In this document: positions 59,501-64,000 of the stretch, in pieces
Layout: each line of letters starts with the position of its first letter
How positions within the stretch are numbered: position 1 is the first letter of the stretch
Source: Acanthaster planci
Taxonomy: Eukaryota; Echinodermata; Asteroidea; Valvatida; Acanthasteridae
DNA length: 64,000 nt
Reading direction: 5' to 3'
Assembly (NCBI RefSeq): GCF_001949145.1
Contig: NW_019091427.1
Location: forward strand, 1,074,726-1,138,725
The notes under the pieces: model-generated
Database searches by the model: none
Told to the model about the DNA's origin: nothing
The model's input: the letters and a program-made list of their open reading frames with translations, nothing else
Made by a program: the position numbers and the translations under genes

Positions 59501-62194
59501 GGGCAGCTACTGAGGCCATTCTATTGAATATCTTGTAAATTAAACTGATAGGCAAATATCTTGACCAAGATAATATTTAGCTCCTGTTTCTTAGGAAGTG
59601 TGTAATTAGCATATTCGACTGTCGTAAAAAGTCTTGCTTAAAAATTAAGTCACTTCTGTATTTTAACCGTACACTTTTTAACGAAGTCAACTTCGAATTC
59701 GCTCCTGATTTTGATTTGCTGGGCCCTCCCACATGGACTGCATCAAGAAAAGAGGGATATTGATCTTGGTTCCTTTCATGAGAGCTGGTGAACGGAGACC
59801 TTAATTAATTGCGTACATGTACATCTGCGGTGTGGATTAGGTGGCCAATGTTTGATGGTGACGTGAATATACCTGGAGCTTCCCTGTGTCGGGCCGTGTT
59901 TGTGAAAGTTGTGGCTGCGACTGAAATATACAGCATACATATGGAAGCAAAAGGCTTACAGCATCAGCCACTTCCCATACAACATGTGCTTTATTGCCAG
60001 CCGCAGCCGATCGATTTTTGAAAAGTCCAACCGTGAGGGCGTTCACCACTCATCAGGTGTCCGCCATCAGAATGAGCACATTGTCAAAGAGTTATCCCCG
60101 CATTACTGCTCAGCAAGTCCTTGCAGTTGGACTTCCAGAGGCTCCAATCTGTGCGGAACCCCTAATCGCAAATGACGAAGACACATTTTGACAGTGTCGT
60201 TTAAATTACAATGTATCTCCTTTGATTCGCAGGCCTGTATTGCAGAAAATGATGCAGATAAGCACATTTCCAATCTGAAGGTAGTATATTCTTTAAATTT
60301 GCTGAGTATTTTGGGGTCTTGGTCTTCCCAAAGGCTTGAAGATCTGAAAAGAAAGAACATTTGGCCACAAAGTGAGAATGGTTTCAAATTGATGTTGTTA
60401 GTGGCGTACAGTGAGGTTTGTTTTGGCATTAGGCCTCAATATGCATGTCTCACGTTTGCTGTCTAAAAGTATGAATGCGTACAAGTTTGTGTATATTGTA
60501 CAACTCTTTATAAAAGATGGCCGCCCTGATACCTGGCCCATCCCAGGCCTTTGTCCCACCTGACTTTGCCCTGTTATGTCGTTAGGTTGAATGTTGCCCG
60601 TGGCCTGTTGAACATTCTATTTCAGGAAAGGGTTTTTTTTAATAAAAAGGTATGTAAAAATGTAGGGAATTTCACCCTCCCCCTGCGTGCCATGCAAATG
60701 GTGCCCTATAGATCCCCTCTTTTCCCTTTTATGCTGTGCCCAAACTTATCTCTGTAGTTACTGTGCAACTCCTGCACTTCTCAGATCTGTGGGCATGGGC
60801 TGGCAAGGGTACAGGAGGTTCCTCAGCTTTACTGTTGATCAATATAATGTCCAATCAGACAGTCAGAAACTTGATTTACACAGCATCCAAACCTGTAAAA
60901 AAAATATGAAAGTGTGTTTGATGTGCTGCTGACTAGAGAAAAAGGAATTAGGGTCATTTCAAATAATGGAGTGCCTCTAAAACACTTATATTGAAGCATT
61001 TACTATACCAGAGGTATCATATGCTCAATGTTGAATGTCTGGGTTTCTTTTCTGATGCCATAATTGACACGGTACTTGTGTACTTCTTGTGACCTCCCAT
61101 TCCCCATTACACCTCCCTAGTAAGAAAGCAGGTAAGAGAAAGAAAGCAGAAGTTCAAGCCTTTCATTCCCTGATGAAGTTGATCAGATAGGTTTGATGGG
61201 ATAATGGCACCCCTTCAGAAAATGTGCTTTATAAGTGCTATCAAGGAATAAGCATGGAACAAAAGTGCACATGTTGAAATTTTTGTTTTAGTTGGCGGGC
61301 ATGCCCAAGTCATATTGGCACGTATCAGACAAGGCACCCCTGGTCCCCCACATACCACGCCTCCTTTCACTATATAAATACAGTGTGACAAACTGGTCAA
61401 GATCCCTCTCCACTGGTCTGTCCTGTTCTTAGACAAGAATTTAAACCCAGGCCAGAACACGGTCCACACCATGTGACTGTATGTAAGCCGATCAGGACAC
61501 AAAGCCAGTCGAAAGTTACCGTTCTCATTTCAAATGCAGGTGAGGTTGTGTACAGAACTGGTGGCGAATGTGATCTACACACTTTCTGGGTCTTGGACTT
61601 CTTTGACCATTTTTTTCCTTTTCCCAGGGTATCCCTGTTCTGGCAAGAATCGGTGCCCTTGATCGGACAGTACACCCATACTTCGTAAGGTGAGAAATTG
61701 AAAAGGCCCTGTATCAATCATCCAAACACACAGACCAGTATGTTTGATATAAAAATGCCATATCAAAAAAGAAAAAGAAAGTAGGGAAAAAGTTAACTTT
61801 TCTATAGACAAATGGCATTGTAATAGTAATAAGAACATGTCTTCATGTTATCAGTAGTATTATTTTGAAGTTCTTAATCATCCTTAAAGCATGACTGCTA
61901 TGTAAAGTGCTGTGTATTTGATTTTGACTGTTGTGAGTTTGGTGAGCTTTAAAGGAATTGTAGCATGAGGGCGCCATTGTTGCTATATACAACAAAATTT
62001 ATGTATACTTGGACCCAGATTTGCCCCGTGAAAATCATGTGAACAAAAGAACTACAATTTATATAGAATTGCTTTAAAACGCTGCTTGGCATAAAACTGT
62101 TTTTCAGGCGAATGGTTCGTCTTTTGAAAGAGGCAGGTGTTAATGTGACCTATAGTGAGCTGCCAGGGAAGGAACATTGGTGGTGGGACACCTG
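16385..62194 (+). CDS. Probably secreted alpha/beta hydrolase, prolyl-oligopeptidase/esterase type, 22 exons, 3' end missing
   Basis: Likely a secreted or lumenal serine hydrolase; substrate unknown. Exons: 16385-16468, 19158-19262, 19801-19865, 20674-20795, 21502-21659, 22430-22519, 34293-34356, 35387-35453, 37767-37833, 46424-46451, 47153-47279, 48244-48405, 49092-49206, 49814-49870, 50054-50078, 51652-51748, 52441-52510, 52673-52860, 58671-58722, 60233-60280, 61628-61689 and 62108-62194. All junctions are GT-AG and phase-compatible, giving 646 codons plus two bases with no stop. Residues 1-21 form a signal peptide (MIIRRWLLCLLLASARLVVF). Residues 30-430 look beta-rich, with no family I recognise. 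Residues 437-647 form the hydrolase: oxyanion motif HGTG 443-446, nucleophile elbow GHSMGG with Ser524, IGALDRTVHP with Asp609, and GKEHWWWD with His641. The triad order Ser-Asp-His and the spacing fit the fold. The start codon was chosen for the signal peptide and for the phase-0 exon 1. The C-terminal exon(s) lie in or beyond the N gap. The fold call is firm, the substrate is not. Confidence 0.9.
16981..17055. repeat. Perfect-type hairpin, 22-bp arms
   Basis: The left arm, beginning CTGTGGGGTCCGACGTCCG (16981-17002), pairs with the right arm at 17034-17055 in 21 of 22 positions, the exception being one G-T. The 31-base loop itself contains TCCCAC-attc-GTGGGA (17015-17030). It lies in intron 1 of the hydrolase. 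No coding potential. It could be a tiny palindromic transposable element or a structured RNA; no terminal duplication was recognised. Confidence 0.85.
17110..17140. repeat. (ATT)n microsatellite
   Basis: A run of TTATTATTATTATTATTT. On the minus strand it reads GGCCGAATAAATAATAATAAT, which resembles the simple-repeat tail of some LINEs, but no LINE body is adjacent. Treated as a microsatellite in intron 1. Confidence 0.7.
18340..19095. repeat. Cluster of palindromic TACATG arrays
   Basis: Arrays of TACATG/GTACAT occur at 18350-18362, 18481-18501, 18887-18931 (the longest, alternating with TATG) and 19071-19090. Smaller ones occur throughout the window, for example near 34204, 35115, 36205, 43911 and 54700. 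TACATGTA is self-complementary, so each array can extrude as a hairpin. Such arrays are abundant in several marine invertebrate genomes. No function is assigned. Confidence 0.8.
22520..24460. other. Hydrolase intron 6, 5' part, no feature recognised
   Basis: Begins at the donor after exon 6 (GTAATG, 22520). Contains short chance frames only; an AG-led frame near 22840 stops after 16 codons and has no family similarity. No repeat family was identified here. Confidence 0.5.
24728..25853 (+). pseudogene. Tc1/mariner transposase, degenerate
   Basis: The N-terminal part reads LTNHEKGMLVAFSEEG and IARRLGVSNSTVRYNLKKL, a PAIRED-type helix-turn-helix DNA-binding domain. After frameshifts the catalytic core is recognisable: VWSDESRFQLF near 25231 (first D region), HDIDLPHTALV near 25516 (second D, equivalent to the D-x-PKHTA motif) and SPDPNLLENLWDEM near 25640 (third acid). 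The frame ends GSFAPS-stop at 25853. At least two frame changes and an in-frame stop (DWPA-stop-SPD) make it dead. Convincing terminal inverted repeats with TA flanks were not found. It lies in hydrolase intron 6 in the sense orientation. Confidence 0.88.
26230..29035 (+). mobile_element. Ty3/Gypsy-type LTR retrotransposon remnant A (integrase to LTR)
   Basis: From 26440 the reading frame shows an integrase zinc-binding region (KARYFWPIMSSDVQSFLRGCDVCQKK; the C-x2-C half is kept, the H-x-x-x-H half is damaged), then MESVGVDLLRPLP with the first catalytic Asp. This is followed by ..LVNEFACWFGNSQELYYDLGNFK around the second Asp and a degraded third-acid region. The 27440-28130 stretch is 3' internal sequence shared with 42950-43620. 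An LTR-like segment (about 28200-29035) with polyadenylation hexamers near 28894 follows; it is shared with about 31020-32780 and 42640-44250. Frames are broken throughout. It belongs to the same family as remnants B and C. Confidence 0.78.
29080..30430 (+). mobile_element. Gypsy-type remnant B, integrase fragment
   Basis: A second, more decayed copy of the internal region of remnant A. Examples are AAAAGAAGGGGTTGCACCC at about 29109 against AAAGAAGGGTTGCACCC at about 26606, and CAGTTCGCATCCAACCAAGGAATGG-like sequence against its counterpart at 27003. The coding trace VERLNTTLVNIVAMVIDPK (about 29432-29490) is the integrase third-acid region (E-R-x-N-x-TL). It starts directly after the LTR of remnant A, so the LTRs at 28.2-29.0 and 31.0-32.8 kb may bracket this copy. 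Confidence 0.7.
31020..32780 (+). repeat. LTR-like segment of the Gypsy A/B/C family, interrupted
   Basis: 32140-32780 repeats 28440-29030 (anchors CTCTGGACAGC, GAGTAAGGTAATG, TTCTGCATAGTGCTT, CAATCAATTCCT and TTCACAGAGAGTAATCA). 31020-31080 resembles the LTR start near 28210 (ATGCTCAGGCCTGTG-type). Between them, 31200-32130 has no match to the other copies and is either an insertion or a divergent portion. An AATAAAGC polyadenylation site is present near 32613. Confidence 0.6.
32781..34040 (+). mobile_element. Possible Gypsy 5' leader and gag-like region; unassigned frames
   Basis: Directly after the LTR-like segment lies TGGTGTCAGAAGTTGG (32892), which has the form of a tRNA primer-binding site (begins TGG). 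It is followed by a short frame with KAKLQRLRMEAQFLQWEKDF, as in gag coiled-coil starts. Further on, 33331-33795 and 33696-34034 are open for 154 and 112 codons; the latter is Ser/Pro-rich and ends DPHIYGASAILLQCNSIQQQF-stop. I do not recognise these; they could be gag remnants or a processed pseudogene. Exon 7 of the hydrolase starts at 34293. Confidence 0.4.
35755..35930. repeat. Dispersed repeat, copy 1 (empty site for the MITE at 38456)
   Basis: CAGTCAACAGTTGTTTT, CATATCTCTG, AATTAAGGGTGGCAAAGGA and CCTGCATTATCCTGTGCACTG recur in the same order at 38345-38660. Family unknown. This copy shows the uninterrupted junction CCTGCATTATCC. Confidence 0.7.
36047..36116. mobile_element. piggyBac-like miniature element, copy 1
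   Basis: About 70 bp: CCCTAACAGTCCCAAATCC at the left and GGGGGTTAGGG at the right, followed by TTAA. It shares nearly its whole length with 55746-55815. The left TTAA is mutated (TACAA). See the second copy for the intact arrangement. Confidence 0.65.
38340..38660. repeat. Dispersed repeat, copy 2, interrupted by a MITE
   Basis: A second copy of the 35755-35930 repeat. The match is continuous up to CCTACATTAT (38446-38455) and resumes with CATTATCCTAAACACTG at 38621, the difference being an inserted 161-bp element. Confidence 0.7.
38456..38616. mobile_element. Nested TIR MITE, 161 bp, with ~10-bp target duplication
   Basis: Inverted ends: left GCAAGATATGCAACAAAGGGG; right, read on the minus strand, GCACGATATGCCGTAAAGGGG; both then continue to ..CTATTGTG. 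The flanking duplication is CCTACATTAT on the left and CCTGCATTAT on the right, one substitution apart. The related repeat at 35755-35930 shows the empty site. No coding capacity. A 9-10-bp duplication points to Mutator-like (MULE) elements by known families; this is inference. Confidence 0.8.
39080..39480 (+). repeat. Left LTR of a second LTR-retrotransposon family
   Basis: CTGGATTAGTGTGGGAACAGTCTTGAG-type sequence through GACAGCTGAGTTAT, TTGACCCTGGATGG, AACACTCCACG and GATAGCAGTG recurs in order at 40990-41560. The two copies bracket internal coding traces, which is the LTR arrangement. The outer border may extend to about 38870. It contains a small hairpin insertion at 39279-39329. Confidence 0.75.
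39279..39329. mobile_element. Small TTAA-flanked hairpin insertion in the left LTR
   Basis: A 51-bp hairpin: CCCTCACACTCCTCAGTC pairs with GATTGAGGAGTGTTAGG. It is flanked by TTAA on both sides (39275-39278 and 39330-39333). The right LTR lacks it (GGTAACACTCCACG near 41453). TTAA duplication and a CCCT start suggest a piggyBac-type miniature element. Confidence 0.65.
39481..40985 (+). mobile_element. Internal region of the second LTR element (RT/RNase H and integrase remnants)
   Basis: 39700-39935 encodes TFKKLKQRLQTAPVLAYP followed by YILDTNAIGV, the start of the Gypsy RNase H domain (LK..L..APVL.YP and LDTDAS, here with Asp to Asn). 39960-40140 encodes YDRTPKSDGLVKEFSKTLIN, the integrase third-acid region. 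The stretch between these domains is deleted and several stops remain, so the copy is dead. It lies in hydrolase intron 9, sense orientation. Confidence 0.78.
40990..41660 (+). repeat. Right LTR of the second LTR element, split by a solo LTR
   Basis: Matches the left LTR on both sides of an insertion at 41102-41374. After the shared part it continues with AATAAACTCTTCG (41585) and AATAAACC (41628), likely the LTR polyadenylation region. Sequence divergence between the two LTRs is obvious by eye, so the element is old. Confidence 0.75.
41102..41374 (+). mobile_element. Solo LTR, 273 bp, nested, with ATAT target duplication
   Basis: Begins TGTAACGCCGGCG and ends ACACGCTACA, the TG..CA form of LTR ends. 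It is GC-rich in its first half, unlike its surroundings, and has AATAAA at 41283-41288. Flanked by ATAT (41098-41101 and 41375-41378). The host sequence resumes exactly where the left LTR homologue continues (..CACCATA / GACAGCTGAGTTAT..), which proves the insertion. No internal domain remains, so it is a solo LTR from homologous recombination or a small non-autonomous insertion with the same ends. Confidence 0.83.
42640..44260 (+). mobile_element. Gypsy-type remnant C (3' internal region and LTR)
   Basis: A third copy of the family of remnants A and B. GTGTAGAGACAT-GAGCCAGTCTTT (42640) matches 28280. CCATCCACTACCGGAAGTGTCC (43142) matches CCATCCACTGCCAGAAATATCC (27508). AGAGTTTTGTAAGAAGAGTTC (43390) matches 27766, GTATAAAGCAGAAA (43501) matches 27866, and GAGCTTGATGAATCAGCTAT (43582) matches 27951. 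The LTR part ends with AATAAAGCAGACCCAATCAAG (44096) and TTCAATTGTACTGTTCACAG (44207). No intact frame. Confidence 0.75.
44506..44532. repeat. (GA)n microsatellite
   Basis: An uninterrupted run of about 13 GA units in intron 9. Confidence 0.95.
44533..46423. other. Rest of hydrolase intron 9, partly retroelement leader-like
   Basis: 45195-45370 (GGTATAAAGTATTTCCTCCAAA, GGGGAAAGCTTGGGTT, TTTGGCCTAGGAAGATCCC) resembles 32789-32885 (TTTCCGCCTAAA, GGGGAAAGCTTGAGTT, TTTGGCCCGGGAAGATCCC), so it is probably the 5' leader of the Gypsy A/B/C family. A trace YHVQHFQVDKPN-like near 45590 could be an integrase tail. Nothing else was recognised. Confidence 0.45.
46424..46451 (+). CDS. Hydrolase exon 10, 28-bp microexon
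   Basis: Nine codons plus one base (VLKCSFKSA, then the first G of a split Gly). The acceptor is TTCTAAAG and the donor GTAAGT. It is needed to keep frame between exon 9 (ending KQTQ at 37833, phase 0) and exon 11 (47153, which needs one carried base). Exon 9 followed directly by exon 11 would shift the frame. The preceding 8.6-kb intron is full of retroelement debris. Confidence 0.8.
50054..50078 (+). CDS. Hydrolase exon 15, 25-bp microexon carrying the HGTG oxyanion motif
   Basis: Eight codons plus one base encode VLMTLHGTG (the last Gly is split with exon 16). The acceptor is ATGCAG and the donor GTAATT. The motif LHGTG after a beta strand is the oxyanion-hole turn of the alpha/beta hydrolase fold. 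The exon is phase-consistent with both neighbours, so the shortest exon of the gene contains one of its most conserved elements. Confidence 0.85.
52673..52860 (+). CDS. Hydrolase exon 18: catalytic serine elbow
   Basis: Encodes residues 502-563, including HHVFFAGHSMGGHGAWHLA. The TCT codon at 52739-52741 is Ser524 within the G-x-S-x-G-G nucleophile elbow, followed by the helix of the fold (HYPDRALAVISLAGW). It ends at donor GTAAAT (52861), a weaker site than the others, but phase 2 matches exon 19. Confidence 0.92.
52861..58670. other. Hydrolase intron 18 (5.8 kb)
   Basis: A long intron between the Ser524 exon and exon 19. It holds a TACATG array near 54700 and the miniature element at 55746-55815. 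A short CAATCAGTGCAAAG direct duplication lies near 56069. Remaining open frames are short and unsupported. Confidence 0.55.
55746..55815. mobile_element. piggyBac-like miniature element, copy 2 (intact ends)
   Basis: A 70-bp segment with perfect 11-bp inverted ends TTAACCCTAAC and GTTAGGGTTAA. Its body (AGTCCCAAATCCTCCAATTT) is shared with the copy at 36047-36116. Read as TTAA duplication plus CCCTAAC termini it fits the piggyBac pattern (TTAA target, CCY start). The CCCTAA/TTAGGG ends are also telomere-like, which may be coincidence. Confidence 0.75.
61628..62194 (+). CDS. Hydrolase exons 21-22: catalytic aspartate and histidine
   Basis: Exon 21 (61628-61689) encodes GIPVLARIGALDRTVHP; GAT at 61661-61663 is the candidate acid Asp609 in the usual G-x-x-D-x-x-V-x-P setting. 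Exon 22 (62108-62194) encodes RMVRLLKEAGVNV then ELPGKEHWWWDT; CAT at 62175-62177 is the candidate His641. The exon ends at a GTAAGT donor, so at least one further exon is expected downstream, most likely within or past the N gap. Confidence 0.87.
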
Positions 62195-62255
62195 GTAAGT
62201 ACAGGCAAAAAAGGGGATAAATATCTCCATTTACAGCAAGTTATGTGAAAAAATT

Positions 62256-62681
62256 ACAATGCCTCTGGCAGTATTTGGTGAGAGATCAGAAAAAACATGC
62301 CAACAAATATCCTGTGACATATCAGTGGTAGATGTCTTCAGTTGTGAAAACTGCATTATTGTGCTACCTCCGGCAGTATTTTGGGTAAGCAACCAGGCAG
62401 AACCAGCAAAACATGCCCACAAATATCCTGTGATATATAATGGTAGATGTTTTCAGTTGCAACGAATACTGTGAAAACTGCATTATTGTGTTCCCTCCGG
62501 CAGTATTTTGGGTAAGCAACCAGCAAACATGCCCACAAATATCCTGTGATATATCAAGGGTAGATGTTTTCAGTTGCAACGAATACTGTGAAAACTGCAT
62601 TATTTTGTTACCTCCGGTGGTATTTTGGGTAAGCATTTAGCAAAACATGCCCACAAATTTAATTTGATGAGATAAATTAAT
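62256..62681. repeat. Tandem repeat, 116-bp unit, about 3.5 copies, ending at the assembly gap
   Basis: ATATCCTGTGA starts a unit at about 62307, 62423 and 62539. Each unit continues with GGTAGATG, TTTTCAGTTG, GTGAAAACTGCATTATT, CCTCCGG and CAGTATTTTGGGTAAGC, then AACATGCCCACAAAT. A partial unit precedes (CCTCTGGCAGTATTTGG, 62262). Copies 2 and 3 are nearly identical and contain an extra AACGAATACT block. The array follows exon 22 of the hydrolase by about 60 bp. Confidence 0.92.
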
Positions 62682-63357
62682 NNNNNNNNNNNNNNNNNNN
62701 NNNNNNNNNNNNNNNNNNNNNNNNNNNNNNNNNNNNNNNNNNNNNNNNNNNNNNNNNNNNNNNNNNNNNNNNNNNNNNNNNNNNNNNNNNNNNNNNNNNN
62801 NNNNNNNNNNNNNNNNNNNNNNNNNNNNNNNNNNNNNNNNNNNNNNNNNNNNNNNNNNNNNNNNNNNNNNNNNNNNNNNNNNNNNNNNNNNNNNNNNNNN
62901 NNNNNNNNNNNNNNNNNNNNNNNNNNNNNNNNNNNNNNNNNNNNNNNNNNNNNNNNNNNNNNNNNNNNNNNNNNNNNNNNNNNNNNNNNNNNNNNNNNNN
63001 NNNNNNNNNNNNNNNNNNNNNNNNNNNNNNNNNNNNNNNNNNNNNNNNNNNNNNNNNNNNNNNNNNNNNNNNNNNNNNNNNNNNNNNNNNNNNNNNNNNN
63101 NNNNNNNNNNNNNNNNNNNNNNNNNNNNNNNNNNNNNNNNNNNNNNNNNNNNNNNNNNNNNNNNNNNNNNNNNNNNNNNNNNNNNNNNNNNNNNNNNNNN
63201 NNNNNNNNNNNNNNNNNNNNNNNNNNNNNNNNNNNNNNNNNNNNNNNNNNNNNNNNNNNNNNNNNNNNNNNNNNNNNNNNNNNNNNNNNNNNNNNNNNNN
63301 NNNNNNNNNNNNNNNNNNNNNNNNNNNNNNNNNNNNNNNNNNNNNNNNNNNNNNNNN
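62682..63357. other. Assembly gap (676 N)
   Basis: A run of N immediately next to a tandem array, the usual place for assembly collapse. At least one more exon of the hydrolase must lie in the gap or beyond it, because exon 22 ends in a donor with two bases carried over and no stop. Confidence 1.
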
Positions 63358-64000
63358 AGTTCCTTCAAATGAATTAATTTGCTATTCGTTAATTTTATTG
63401 TATGAATAAGGTCTAGAGTATCTTTGTGGGTTACAAAAGATTCAGACGTGGGGCTGATATTCTAAGGTACTAAACATTCTTTTCACTGAGGAAGTATTTT
63501 TTTTTCTAATTATTTGAGTTGTGTAAATTCAAACACGATGTTTACTGGACAACTAAGTTGAAGCCCTTTACTACCATTCTCTTTTCCTCCAAGGTTTGTT
63601 CAAGGTAATCAGTCACAAAGATTACATGTACCTTTATTGCTTGAAGAATTTGCTGAAAATAACTACCGAAATAAATGAAAGTTAGGCAAAGTAAGCTCAT
63701 GATTTGTTTTTCTCTATTAGGTATTGCATAGCTGTAGATTACATGTAGTGCATACATGTATGTGCCTGTTTTATAGGAAACTGCAAAACAATGTAAACTT
63801 TTGATGCAGCATTTATATTAAATCATACACAAATGTTGGGCACCACAGGAATGACCTGTTTGTTCCTTTACGTAGAGTTAGGCAAAAGCATCAGAGCCGT
63901 TAGGATAAAAAGTTAGGCAATTCACAGAGTGGCTTGACAGTGCTTGTTCACAGTTAACAGAATCTTCCAAATGTTGAGACTGTAGGATGCCATCTTGCAG
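63358..64000. other. Sequence after the gap, no exon supported
   Basis: AT-rich DNA, probably still hydrolase intron. An AG at 63847-63848 could in principle open a phase-compatible exon (WNDLFVPL..), but the acceptor lacks a pyrimidine tract and no family match supports it. Confidence 0.4.

Noticed and set aside
62256-62640. CRISPR-like array (regular repeats)
   Set aside because: Units are 116-bp contiguous tandem copies without short repeats separated by unique spacers, in a eukaryotic intron.
63849-63869. Candidate exon 23 (WNDLFVPL..) after the gap
   Set aside because: Phase would fit, but the acceptor has no pyrimidine tract and no family match supports the residues.

Overview
The window is eukaryotic nuclear DNA from a metazoan, most likely a marine invertebrate. 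The evidence is spliced genes with GT-AG introns, many DNA-transposon and retroelement remnants, and dispersed palindromic TACATG arrays. Sea urchin, hemichordate, lancelet or mollusc would all fit, and the sequence alone does not decide between them. No bacterial-type operon, CRISPR array or rRNA gene was seen. Almost all of the short ORFs longer than 60 codons are chance frames in introns and repeats.

Two real protein-coding genes are visible, both on the + strand and both cut by the window or by an assembly gap. (1) Positions 345-3011 hold the last five coding exons of STYX, the catalytically dead dual-specificity phosphatase; glycine replaces the catalytic cysteine in its P-loop. (2) Positions 16385-62194 hold at least 22 coding exons (646 complete codons) of a probably secreted alpha/beta hydrolase of the prolyl-oligopeptidase/esterase type. 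It has an N-terminal signal peptide, a long beta-rich N-terminal region, and a C-terminal hydrolase domain with HGTG, GHSMGG and candidate catalytic Ser524, Asp609 and His641. All 21 splice junctions keep one open frame. The gene runs towards a 676-base N gap (62682-63357), and its last exon(s) were not found.

Layout: 1-3.0 kb, STYX 3' end, with a tRNA-like SINE fragment and a clean hAT-type MITE in one intron. 3.0-6.1 kb, unique non-coding. 6.1-8.25 kb, a foldback-type DNA element with long inverted arms. 8.3-9.7 kb, a ~190-bp tandem satellite whose units carry telomere-like CCCTAA runs. 9.8-10.4 kb, a CR1/jockey-like LINE remnant (-). 10.6-13.0 kb, mostly featureless. 13.05-15.7 kb, a broken DIRS-type retrotransposon (-) abutting tRNA-like sequences. 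16.4-62.2 kb, the hydrolase gene. Its 11.8-kb intron 6 and 8.6-kb intron 9 are swollen by a Tc1/mariner copy and several decayed Ty3/Gypsy LTR elements of at least two families, with smaller elements nested inside them. A 116-bp tandem repeat borders the N gap.

Nothing in the sequence shows the two genes acting in one pathway. The most interesting items are the uncharacterised multi-exon secreted hydrolase with 25-bp and 28-bp microexons, and a set of insertions (hAT-like MITE, piggyBac-like MITEs, a TIR MITE and a solo LTR). Most of these are dated or validated by target-site duplications or by an empty-site paralogue in the same window.
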